Source: Henriciella sp. | Lineage (GTDB): Bacteria > Pseudomonadota > Alphaproteobacteria > Caulobacterales > Hyphomonadaceae | DNA: 55,620 nt | Reading direction: 5' to 3' | Assembly (NCBI GenBank): GCA_027019605.1 | Contig: JALUWJ010000140.1 | Location: forward strand, 1 to 55,620 | Part shown: piece by piece, positions 19,251-26,843 of the stretch | Numbering within the stretch: position 1 is the stretch's first letter | Layout: the number at the start of each line of letters is the position of its first letter | Notes under the pieces: generated by a model | Database searches by the model: none | Told to the model about the DNA's origin: nothing | The model's input: only the letters and a program-made list of their open reading frames with translations | Position numbers and translations under genes: made by a program

Positions 19251-19478
19251 ATGTACAATCGAAGAGAGTTATTCTTCGGTCGACAGAGCCGTGAAGTCAT
19301 CGAGGATGAACGCGGTACAGGTGCCATTGAGTATGGGTTGATCGCTGGCCTGATTGCGATTGTTCTTACCGGCTCATTGACACGACTGGGCAAGCGCCAA
19401 CGCAAAAACTATAATTGCGTGAAGCGCGCGATGAAAGGCAAAGAGGCCAATCGATTCTGCAAAAAGCGCGGCGCCTAA
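19251..19478 (+). CDS. Flp/Fap-type pilin-like protein, solitary
   Basis: 75 residues from an ATG beginning MYNRRELFFGRQS. The leader is followed by ERGTGAIEYGLIAGLIAIVLTGSLTRLG, the glycine-cleavage/EYG motif and hydrophobic helix of Flp pilins (normally AIEYGLIAALIA). The C-terminal part is unusual: short, very basic and with two cysteines (NYNCVKRAMKGKEANRFCKKRGA). No tad/cpa assembly gene adjoins it, so it is either an orphan minor pilin or a decayed copy. Confidence 0.7.
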   Translation: MYNRRELFFGRQSREVIEDERGTGAIEYGLIAGLIAIVLTGSLTRLGKRQRKNYNCVKRAMKGKEANRFCKKRGA

Positions 19479-19727
19479 TTAGTTTAGCGCGGCAATTGGT
19501 ATTGTCGGGTTCCGATCATATCTGGCTAGCAAATCAAGAAAATGACCCGCGGATGCATATGGTGCGAATAGGTCGCCGCTCGATAGGAGTTCGACGGGTA
19601 GCGCGAGCCTTTTTGCTTCGACTTCCAACTGATTCTTCCAGAGCGATTTGAGCAGTTTTCTAACGTCCGGTTTCAGGAAATAAGTGACGAAGACTCCGTC
19701 AAAAAAAGCGCTTGAACTAATGCGCAT
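19479..19727 (-). CDS. Small protein of unknown function
   Basis: 82 residues with a strong GGAGG site 5 nt before the ATG. The stop codon abuts that of the pilin-like gene end to end. The sequence is mixed hydrophobic and charged (DVRKLLKSLWKNQLEVEAKRLALPVELL). No family recognised. It is divergent from the DUF2840 gene, 29 bp away, and could belong to the mobile element. Confidence 0.5.
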   Translation of the reverse strand: MRISSSAFFDGVFVTYFLKPDVRKLLKSLWKNQLEVEAKRLALPVELLSSGDLFAPYASAGHFLDLLARYDRNPTIPIAALN

Positions 19728-19756
19728 TCTGGCCTCCAAATTGCGTGTGTCGCAGC

Positions 19757-20233
19757 ATGGATACGCGGATAAATGCAGCGTCAGCAACTCGACTTTCGCT
19801 TATGCAAGCGGGGGTTCACCAGAAAGATCGGCTGCTCTTTGGGCGCCCAACACAGTCATTTCGCGTCTCTGAAAATCTCGAAGAATCGCGCTTCATTCCT
19901 CCTCAAGTTTTTAGCTTCGTTCGTTGGCGCGGCGATAAATTCGGGACCCAAACCTGGCGCGTTGTTGTCGCTCAAGCGGGCCGTCCAGGAGAACGATTAA
20001 CCCGCATTCCTGGCGTTACTCCCGGTGCTCATTTACTGCTTCACGCCTTCGGAAAGTCGAGAGCAAAACGTGTGCTTCGCGTGATCGATATGCTCTCCGA
20101 AGCGCACGTTTTACATGAGATTGCTCCAGCCTATTGGCATCATGTTCACCTTCAAATTTCAAAGAACAAACAGCCCGAACCTTACGATCCAAAGGTGTTC
20201 GAAGCGCTTGCGCGGGCGAGGTCTGTCTCATGA
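19757..20233 (+). CDS. DUF2840-domain protein of conjugative elements
   Basis: 158 residues matching the DUF2840 pattern: LLFGRPTQSFRV, FIPPQVFSFVRWRGDKFGTQ, GAHLLLHAFGKSRAKRVLRVIDML, and PAYWHHVHLQI. This family is found almost only in alphaproteobacterial integrative conjugative elements, just upstream of a TraF-type peptidase and the RlxS-type relaxase. Its biochemical role is unknown. Its stop overlaps the next frame by ATGA. The exact start is uncertain; the ATG of MDTRINAAS was chosen. Confidence 0.75.
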   Translation: MDTRINAASATRLSLMQAGVHQKDRLLFGRPTQSFRVSENLEESRFIPPQVFSFVRWRGDKFGTQTWRVVVAQAGRPGERLTRIPGVTPGAHLLLHAFGKSRAKRVLRVIDMLSEAHVLHEIAPAYWHHVHLQISKNKQPEPYDPKVFEALARARSVS

Positions 20234-20520
20234 CCTGGAACTGTCTTTTGCGAGTTGGAGTATTGGAACAGACAAAGAGCGGAGTAACGCAAGATAAAAG
20301 CAACTGTGCCCGACGGTCACAGATTGCCAATGGGGATAGGGCTTTGACGCGAGTCATGTCGTTCAACTGCACGACTCGCTCAAATCTCTGGATTGCCCGT
20401 CATCGTTGCGAATACGCACGAGTCGGATTTCGTGATGCATTGGTGTACAATTGGCGCCATCTCGTCCAAACCCTCAACACTGACGGGCGATTGCTCAGCG
20501 CTACGTGGTGCATGCCATGA
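20230..20520 (+). CDS. Unrecognised small protein coupled to DUF2840 and relaxase genes
   Basis: 96 residues, MTWNCLLRVGVLEQTKSG... to ...LLSATWCMP. Its ATGA overlaps the stop of the DUF2840 gene and its stop overlaps the relaxase start by ATGA, so both ends are coupled to conjugation genes. In related elements a TraF-type S26 signal peptidase occupies this slot, but the Ser/Lys dyad region and membrane anchor of that family are not seen. It is basic with several cysteines and tryptophans. It may be a decayed or unrelated replacement. Confidence 0.5.
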   Translation: MTWNCLLRVGVLEQTKSGVTQDKSNCARRSQIANGDRALTRVMSFNCTTRSNLWIARHRCEYARVGFRDALVYNWRHLVQTLNTDGRLLSATWCMP

Positions 20521-22409
20521 GCGGAGATGGCGACTTCGACTTCCAGCCAAAGCTCGGACGAATTCGATCTCAGGGCAGTTTTAAACCAAAGGGCATGAAG
20601 GCTTACCTGAAGGGCGCGCGTAAGCGTCCAAGCAAGACCGGTGGTAGTCGCCGATCTACTGCGTTTGCCGGAGCACGCCGCGTGATGATCAAAGCCCGCG
20701 TCCATAGATTGTCTGGAAGCGGAGCGGGATCGCAGCGCGCTCACATCTCATACCTAGAAAGAGACGGTGCGGGTAAGGGCAAAGATCCGGCAGAATTTTA
20801 CAATGATGTGAGCGAGGAATTCGATGGCCAAGAATGGCTAAAGGAGCATGCTGATGAGCGTCACCATTTCAGGTTCATCGTCTCACCTGAAGATGGCGAA
20901 AAACTTCAAGACCTAAAGCCCTTCATTCGAGACCTGGTGTCTCAGATGGAAATCGATCTTGAAACCAAGCTCGATTGGATCGCGGTCGACCATTACAATA
21001 CTGAGCATCCGCACACGCATATTGTGATGAGCGGGAAGCGCGATGACGGCGAAGATCTCGTCATCTCAAAAAATTATCTCTCGTATGGGATGCGAGAACG
21101 CGGTAGCGCGTTTCTTACCCGAGAACTTGGCTTGCAAACCGAACCAGAACTTGCTGCCAAACTCGAACGAGAAACTGCGCTCAGAAAAGTCACACGCATG
21201 GATCGTATTTTAATGCGGGAGATGGATCGCAACGGCGCGGTCAACTTAGACAACCTAAGACGCAATCGTCCGCACTATCAGAAGCGTTTACAGACCCTCA
21301 GAAGCATGGGGCTTGCGCGCCACCAATCTGGCGGGATCTGGAGCGTGGACGATCAGCTTGATGTCACTCTCAACGCACTGGAGAAATCTGACACAATAGC
21401 CGTTCGAATTGAGCGCGCTGTTCGAAGCGCCGGACTGGATCGGATCAGTGCCCACGAACGGGGTCCATTTAAGTATGGTGACGCTGTTCATGGGCGCCTT
21501 TTAAAAATCGGATACAACGACGAGCTCATGGATCGCCGATACGCCATCGTCGACGGATTGGATGGACGCGTGCATCACTTCGATCTTGGAACCAGTTTCC
21601 CTAAAGATCTAAAGCCAGGTGATATGCTTGAGATCAAACCGCGGTCTCCTGGCGCGCTCGGCATGGATCAGACGATTGCCGACATGGCAGCTCAAAACCG
21701 AGGGATCTATAGCCTCGAAAACCACAAGCAATCCGACCCTAAAGTCAGCGCGAAACACTTAGCGATGATCAAGAATCGCGTCGCCGCTTTGGAACGCGTA
21801 GGCCTCGTGCGGCGATTTTATGGAAACGCCTATTCAATCGGGCCAAACTTCATTGACCTCGTAGATGAGCATTTCGGGAAAGCGGCAAACCGTTCTCCCA
21901 ACATCGTCCGCAAGCTGGAGGGTAGGGCATTTGAGAGCCAGGTCCTTGCTTTCGGTGAAACCTGGCTAGATCAGCAGCTCGCTGGCCAAGCGATTGAGCC
22001 GCTTGGAAGCGCCGGCCTAGGCGGAGATGTTCGATCCGCCATGTATGAGCGTATGAAGCGGCATTTCCAGCGAGGGATTGTGAACGACCGGGATGCTAAA
22101 GAGTTGAACGATAATCATCTGAAGGCTCTCCAAAAAGAAGGTATGCTTCACGCCTCATTGGATATCTCCAAAGAAACGGGTCTGACCTATCGCCCAATTC
22201 AGCCTGGGGATCGGATCGAAGGGACATTCGTGCGCGTCCATCAGACCGAGCATGCAAAGTTTGCAGTCATCGATCGAGGCCGAGAGTTTTCGTTGGTGCC
22301 CTGGAAGCGTGGCCTTGAGCGACTTAAGGACCGCAGCATCGAAATTACGATGACGCGCTCAAGAGATATTGCGTGGACGCTTGGGCGAACCCGAGGTCTC
22401 AGTCGCTAG
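20517..22409 (+). CDS. Relaxase, VirD2-like with DUF3363 (RlxS type)
   Basis: 630 residues. The N-terminal HUH nuclease domain has the candidate active tyrosine in AHISYLERDG (about 79), HHFRFIVSPEDGEKL (about 115-130), and the metal triad DHYNTEHPHTHIVMSG (about 155-170). The remainder matches DUF3363, including GDAVHGRLLKIGYNDELMDRRYAIVDGLDGRVHHFDL and a C-terminal GDRIEGTFVRVHQTEHAKFAVID. The relaxase nicks oriT and pilots the strand through a type IV secretion channel. It appears full-length. TraG and Trb genes that normally follow are absent. Confidence 0.9.
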   Translation: MSGDGDFDFQPKLGRIRSQGSFKPKGMKAYLKGARKRPSKTGGSRRSTAFAGARRVMIKARVHRLSGSGAGSQRAHISYLERDGAGKGKDPAEFYNDVSEEFDGQEWLKEHADERHHFRFIVSPEDGEKLQDLKPFIRDLVSQMEIDLETKLDWIAVDHYNTEHPHTHIVMSGKRDDGEDLVISKNYLSYGMRERGSAFLTRELGLQTEPELAAKLERETALRKVTRMDRILMREMDRNGAVNLDNLRRNRPHYQKRLQTLRSMGLARHQSGGIWSVDDQLDVTLNALEKSDTIAVRIERAVRSAGLDRISAHERGPFKYGDAVHGRLLKIGYNDELMDRRYAIVDGLDGRVHHFDLGTSFPKDLKPGDMLEIKPRSPGALGMDQTIADMAAQNRGIYSLENHKQSDPKVSAKHLAMIKNRVAALERVGLVRRFYGNAYSIGPNFIDLVDEHFGKAANRSPNIVRKLEGRAFESQVLAFGETWLDQQLAGQAIEPLGSAGLGGDVRSAMYERMKRHFQRGIVNDRDAKELNDNHLKALQKEGMLHASLDISKETGLTYRPIQPGDRIEGTFVRVHQTEHAKFAVIDRGREFSLVPWKRGLERLKDRSIEITMTRSRDIAWTLGRTRGLSR

Positions 22410-22566
22410 TCGATTTTTGCTCTTTTGCTTGTGTTCGTGCTTGGGGAAAGCACTCTCCTGTTAGGCGAAACTCGATTTCGAAATTCGCTTGCGATACTCG
22501 AATGCAGTGAACGTCGCGCGCTAGGACAGTCTTGGGATAGCAATTTAACATGCCGCTGATTGCCAA

Positions 22567-22647
22567 TGGCGGCAAAATCCGGCAAGTCTCCGCAACTGGC
22601 GGCAAGTGCTTGTAAAAGCTCACTAAAGTTCACGATTGTTCACGATT
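22567..22647. repeat. Phased GGCAA repeats and tandem 10-bp repeat; candidate oriT or RHH operator
   Basis: GGCAA occurs at 22571, 22581 and 22601, with CGCAA at 22591: four pentamers at exact 10-bp spacing, so on one face of the helix. TGGCGGCAA is repeated at 22567 and 22597. A perfect tandem repeat GTTCACGATT follows at 22628-22637 and 22638-22647. The site lies in the 323-bp gap between relaxase and ribbon-helix-helix genes, where a nick region or autoregulatory site is expected. The function is inferred. Confidence 0.55.
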
Positions 22648-22732
22648 TTCAGCCTTGACGAGGCGGCGTCTCAGTCGGCAGTCTTAGCGCTATGAGAGTA
22701 GAGTTTTACATAGATCTAATTGGACTGAGCAG

Positions 22733-23185
22733 ATGAAACCCCGCTTAGTCGCATACGTACCCGCCCATGTGCATGCCAAAGTCGTTGCGCTGTCAAAGAA
22801 GCAAGGCATGACGCAATCTTCGGTGATCGAAGACGCACTGAACGCTTACTTTTCGATATCCATCCAACACGAACGAGACGCGGCCCTGATCAAAAGACAG
22901 GATGAGATGATCCGGAGTTTGGCTCGAATGGAACGTGAGCAAAATGCCGTTATCGAGATGGTCGATATGCAAGTCTGGTTTCAGCATGCGTTTGCGCCGC
23001 CCATGACCGCGGAGCAAAAACAAGCGGCCAAAGCGCGGGCCTCTTCAGCGATCGAAGGATTTAGAGCGCGCGTCGCTGAAAGACTGAACTCAGGAAGAAA
23101 GCTGCTCGGAGAAGCGCTTGCAGATGCTGTGTTCGATGAGGACGATTTTCTGCAGATTGAACAGCAGCCAGTGGCGGCGGAGTAA
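22733..23185 (+). CDS. CopG-like ribbon-helix-helix protein of conjugative elements
   Basis: 150 residues. The N-terminal MKPRLVAYVPAHVHAKVVALSKKQGMTQSSVIEDALNAYF (1-40) is a ribbon-helix-helix DNA-binding domain. A helical region about 50-75 (KRQDEMIRSLARMEREQNAVIEMVDMQVW) and a C-terminal helix follow. In intact elements this gene stands between traG and trbB and is thought to regulate transfer. Here both neighbours are missing. The phased repeats upstream suit an RHH protein, which binds short direct repeats cooperatively. Confidence 0.8.
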   Translation: MKPRLVAYVPAHVHAKVVALSKKQGMTQSSVIEDALNAYFSISIQHERDAALIKRQDEMIRSLARMEREQNAVIEMVDMQVWFQHAFAPPMTAEQKQAAKARASSAIEGFRARVAERLNSGRKLLGEALADAVFDEDDFLQIEQQPVAAE

Positions 23186-23194
23186 AAGATACAG

Positions 23195-23443
23195 ATGATG
23201 GACGATCCGCAGTTTGCGAAATTTGAAGACCGTGAACGAGAGCGCGGTCGAGCTACCAGATTCCTGTCGTTGCGAGACGTTCTAGACCGAACCTCTATAA
23301 GTCGATCACTTCTGTACGAGCTGATCAAAGACCCGAACCGCCCATTCCCTTCCCCTGTTCATATTAGAAGGCGAAGCTTATGGGTGGAGGGTGAAGTTGA
23401 ACAATACATGGCTGATTTGATCCGAGACGAACGGCATTCGTAA
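23195..23443 (+). CDS. AlpA-like helix-turn-helix regulator/excisionase-type protein
   Basis: 82 residues with the pattern RFLSLRDVLDRTSISRSLLYELIKDP...FPSPVHIRRRSLWVEGEVEQYMADLIRDER, typical of AlpA-type small MerR-like DNA-binding proteins that regulate integrases or serve as excisionases. It lies 9 bp after the ribbon-helix-helix gene on the same strand. No integrase is seen in the window, which supports a truncated element. Confidence 0.85.
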   Translation: MMDDPQFAKFEDRERERGRATRFLSLRDVLDRTSISRSLLYELIKDPNRPFPSPVHIRRRSLWVEGEVEQYMADLIRDERHS

Positions 23444-24180
23444 GAAGGCCGCGTAAACAAAAGCGGTCGGACTTTCGATACGCGTATTTTCCGTCGTGAG
23501 GCGCCTTACCCTGAACTCAGAACGCGCTACTGAAGCGCTCGAATGACACTTGATTATAGGGTTGAAGGTGTGCTCATTTGGGTAATATCTCTCTGCAGAA
23601 TCGGTACAAGCAAAAATTCAGCAAAAACAAAGTTGTGGAAAACTCAGGACTCATACCGTTTCTCGATAAAAGTCCGTTGGTAATTTTGTTGGTATCGTCA
23701 GATTCGAGAAATAAAATTGTTAAAAAACAAATGATTAATATTTGTTCGAGTCCGGCGGGAGTACCATTGGACTGTCCGCAGACGTCCATTCCAATCCAAT
23801 ATATAAAATAAAAACAATATGCTTTGCTGCATTCCGCGATCATAGCTTGTCAAGCAAGCCTGCGAATAAGCGCAGCTTTCGCAACACTTACGTGACACGA
23901 CCTCGCGGGCACTATTAGCTGATCGCACGCGCTCACAGTGCTCTCTTAGCAACCGAGTTCGTAGGATTTTCCATATCGCGAGATATCGCTTGATGACTAA
24001 GCACGATCTTCAAACCCCGCTCGACCTCAATTCGCCGCTTCAGTCGCACGTTCGAGGAATTCTGAGAAGTGCATCCTCCGGAGGGCGGGGCTGACCTCGC
24101 GAAGACTGGTTTGTTTTAGACGAGGAAAGAGGCTGAAGTCTCGTGCAGAATGGGGTTAATTTGCAACACACATGAGAGAA
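23444..24180. other. AT-rich junction region without a convincing gene
   Basis: About 740 bp between the mobilization remnant and the catabolic regulon. The part from 23.58 to 23.83 kb is visibly AT-rich compared with its surroundings. Two overlapping opposite-strand frames of 77 and 89 codons exist there but neither looks like a protein. The remainder shows only a short hairpin (ATATC/GATAT near 23970). Confidence 0.5.
23744..23766 (+). other. tRNA 3'-end-like sequence, possible attachment-site remnant
   Basis: The 23-bp sequence contains GTTCGAGTCC followed by a segment ending GGGAGTACCA, resembling a T-loop/T-stem and CCA end. No tRNA body precedes it, and the acceptor spacing is one nucleotide short of standard. 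It could be the att site left by an element that targets a tRNA gene elsewhere. Speculative. Confidence 0.3.
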
Positions 24181-24196
24181 ATGACTTCGCATGCAA
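24181..24196. promoter_or_regulatory. Operator O1 for the LacI-family regulator (weaker copy)
   Basis: ATGACTTCGCATGCAA matches the regulon consensus TTGACTTCGAATGCAA at 14 of 16 positions. It lies 84 bp before the TonB-receptor ATG and 35 bp from O2, centre to centre. Confidence 0.6.
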
Positions 24197-24215
24197 AATT
24201 GCAGGGGTGGCGTGC

Positions 24216-24231
24216 TTGCATTCGAAGTCAA
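24216..24231. promoter_or_regulatory. Operator O2 for the LacI-family regulator
   Basis: TTGCATTCGAAGTCAA, an exact reverse complement of the site at 38457. It is followed 4 bp later by a half-site TGCATTCG (24236-24243), then the receptor gene at 24280. Confidence 0.75.
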
Positions 24232-24279
24232 AAAATGCATTCGTGTCACTGTACGGTCACATTCATTGGGAGGAAAACC

Positions 24280-26727
24280 ATGTCGAACCGCTCTGCTGTC
24301 AACCGAATTCTGCTAAGTACCACCGCCGCAATCGCCCTATCGGCAACGGCTGCAACCGCAATCGCCCAAGACGATTCTGAAATCGCAGAGAGCCAGAAAA
24401 AGCTCGGTGTGATCACGGTGACGGCGGAAAAGCGTTCGGAAAGCACTCAAGATGTTGGTCAGTCAATCCAGGCTTTTGACGAAGCGGGCCTGGAGCGAGC
24501 TGGGGTGGATGATGTCTCTCGTCTTGACCAGATCGTCTCGGGTGTAAATTTCGCTTTCGTTGGGAACGACGCCAAATTCAACGTGCGCGGAGCTAACTCA
24601 ACAAACACATTTGGGGATGTATCTTCGATCGTTGGGACTTTCGTTGATGGCGTTTATCAGCCACGCGCATCGATGCAGTCACGTGGGTTTTTTGACGTTC
24701 AGCGACTGGAATTTTTGAAAGGCCCGCAAGGGACTCTATATGGTCGCAATACTTTCGCAGGCGCGCTGAATCTCTACACAAATGCGCCAGATCTATCAGG
24801 CTTCGGAGCAGGCATTGATGCGAGCTATGAGCGCTTCAATACTCGCCGTGTCGAAGGATACGCCAATATTCCTTTGACAGATACATTCGGCGTGCGCGTT
24901 GCCGCATTCACCGAGACTGGGGACGGCTATATCGAAAACAGCGCGGGGCACAATTTGGGCGCCCCAGACGATGTTGGCGTACGGATCAGCGCTTTGTGGG
25001 AGCCGAGCTCGGATCTCGATGTTCTGGCTCGATACTCAAATGTCACCGAGCGCGGCGTCGAAGCAGGCCTGTTTGGATACACTTTTGTCTGTCGCAATGT
25101 CACGGCGCAAGGGCTGACGGATCCGCTTGGGACATCCCAGGATTGCGCGAATCCGTTGCAAGGATCGAGCGGCGCGCCAAGCGCGGACCAGCTCGGGCCC
25201 TATGAGGTCGCGCAAGATTTTGCGCCCGAAGGCGATCTCGAGCAGCAGCAATTCTCGTTGGAAGTGAACTATGATTTCGGCCCGGTTACTGTGAAGTCGA
25301 TCTCTGCTTATACGGACTTCAAAAATCTACTTGGGTTTGACGGTGACTTTAGTCCGACGGGTCATACGCGGTTTTGGTTCAACGAAGAAAATGAAAGCTT
25401 CTCGCAAGAATTCTTGTTTGCCTCGGATTATGACAGCCCATTGCAGTGGACCGCAGGCGCTTACTATTCCGAAGATGAGAGTTTCTTCAGTTTTGCCCTG
25501 ATCGACCAGACGGCGGAGATCGCTAATCGTCCAAATGTTATTGGGCCTGGTGGTGCGACTTTCCCGCTGCTTATTGGTACGCCAATCGCTTCGAATGACA
25601 TTATCATTCCAGGTGGCGAATTCGCAGATGTCGGCGTTCGCGAGGTCGAATATTTCGGTATCTTCGGTCAAGCCGAATGGTCGATCTCGGATCAACTTCG
25701 GATTACCGGTGGCTTGCGCTTTAACGATGAAAGCCGGACATTGGTCGGCGCGGGAAGTAATTTTACTGGTGACACGAATGGTGATGGTACAGTCGACCCA
25801 GTCGTCGCGTTCACCCAGCAAGTGCTAAACAATCCGACGCCTGCGGTTGTTCCAACCAATCCCAACACCGTCTTTAATCTATTCCCCAACTCGAGTGATG
25901 CGGTCACCGGCGATGTCAGCTTTGACAATGTCAGCTGGCGCCTCGGTGCGGAGTATGATCTGAATGATGAGATCTTGCTCTATGCCAACGCTGCAACAGG
26001 GTTCTTGTCCGGAGCAATCTCAAACGGTGGAGCCGCGACAGACGAGCAAGAATCGCAAGTCATTGAAGTTGGTTTCAAATCCAACTTGCTTGAGAACACA
26101 CTGCTTCTGAATGGCGCTGTGCATGTGACTGAGTACACAAATTTGCTGCGTCAGGTGCAGGAAATCATCGGTGGGGTCGCTGTGACATCGTCGGACAATG
26201 GTGGTCAGATCGATGCCTGGGGTATCGAACTCGAAGCGACTTACTTCCCAGTTGAAAACCTTCGACTCAGCGGGACCCTTGCTTATCTCGACTCTGAGTT
26301 CGGCGATGGCTTCTTCCAGGGCAACCCATACCAATTGTTTGGGGGGCAAGTTGTGCCTTCCATCGATGTGTCGGGTGAAACCACACCTTGGTCTCCTGAG
26401 CTAACGTTCAATGTCTCTGGTGACTATACGATTGATCTCGGTGAAAACGGCACGCTAACGCCGGGTATTTCATTCTACTATAGCGACGAGTACTTTACCT
26501 CTAACCTATACTCACCAGACCCAAACCAGTTGCAGGATAGTTTCACGAAAACCGACTTGCGTCTGCGTTGGGACTCGTCTTCGGGTGACTATTCAGTCGA
26601 AGCCTTCGTTCAAAATCTTGAGGATGAGGCGGTTCTGGCTCGCGGCAACAACAACTCAAGTGATGTTGTCCAAACTGGATATCTGTACCCACAAAACTAC
26701 GGTGTCAGGCTCAAGGCTCGGTTCTAA
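24280..26727 (+). CDS. TonB-dependent outer-membrane receptor
   Basis: 815 residues from the ATG 6 nt after GGGAGG; an upstream in-frame start would include operator DNA. A signal peptide ends ATAIAQ, followed by a TonB box (GVITVTAEKR) and the plug domain (about 45-165, with RLDQIVSGVNF, FNVRGANSTNTF, RLEFLKGPQGTLYGRNTFAGALNL). A 22-stranded barrel is expected in the rest, ending in the aromatic strand YGVRLKARF. Such receptors import siderophores, vitamin B12 or, in this order of bacteria, large or scarce carbon substrates. Operators and neighbours point to a carbon source rather than iron. Confidence 0.93.
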   Translation: MSNRSAVNRILLSTTAAIALSATAATAIAQDDSEIAESQKKLGVITVTAEKRSESTQDVGQSIQAFDEAGLERAGVDDVSRLDQIVSGVNFAFVGNDAKFNVRGANSTNTFGDVSSIVGTFVDGVYQPRASMQSRGFFDVQRLEFLKGPQGTLYGRNTFAGALNLYTNAPDLSGFGAGIDASYERFNTRRVEGYANIPLTDTFGVRVAAFTETGDGYIENSAGHNLGAPDDVGVRISALWEPSSDLDVLARYSNVTERGVEAGLFGYTFVCRNVTAQGLTDPLGTSQDCANPLQGSSGAPSADQLGPYEVAQDFAPEGDLEQQQFSLEVNYDFGPVTVKSISAYTDFKNLLGFDGDFSPTGHTRFWFNEENESFSQEFLFASDYDSPLQWTAGAYYSEDESFFSFALIDQTAEIANRPNVIGPGGATFPLLIGTPIASNDIIIPGGEFADVGVREVEYFGIFGQAEWSISDQLRITGGLRFNDESRTLVGAGSNFTGDTNGDGTVDPVVAFTQQVLNNPTPAVVPTNPNTVFNLFPNSSDAVTGDVSFDNVSWRLGAEYDLNDEILLYANAATGFLSGAISNGGAATDEQESQVIEVGFKSNLLENTLLLNGAVHVTEYTNLLRQVQEIIGGVAVTSSDNGGQIDAWGIELEATYFPVENLRLSGTLAYLDSEFGDGFFQGNPYQLFGGQVVPSIDVSGETTPWSPELTFNVSGDYTIDLGENGTLTPGISFYYSDEYFTSNLYSPDPNQLQDSFTKTDLRLRWDSSSGDYSVEAFVQNLEDEAVLARGNNNSSDVVQTGYLYPQNYGVRLKARF

Positions 26728-26769
26728 CGAAATCCTCCTCGGAAGAACCGAAAACTGAAGCCAAATATT

Positions 26770-26810
26770 GGGGGAGAAGTCTTGACGGACTTTCTCCCTC
26801 AATTCTTTTT
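26770..26810 (+). terminator. Terminator/attenuator between receptor and symporter genes
   Basis: Stem GGGGGAGAAGTC (26770-26781) pairs with GACTTTCTCCCTC (26788-26800), with one bulged T and a TTGACG loop, followed by AATTCTTTTT. It would separate or attenuate the symporter transcript relative to the receptor. Confidence 0.75.
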
Positions 26811-26843
26811 GAGTTTGAATTTTCAACATAAGCGGCGGGTGCG

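Noticed and set aside
23744-23766. Complete tRNA gene
   Set aside because: Only a 3'-end-like stretch is present; no D-arm or anticodon arm precedes it and the acceptor spacing is off by one.
23574-23843. Overlapping opposite-strand frames in AT-rich DNA
   Set aside because: Both are open mainly because of base composition; neither has a ribosome-binding site or family pattern.
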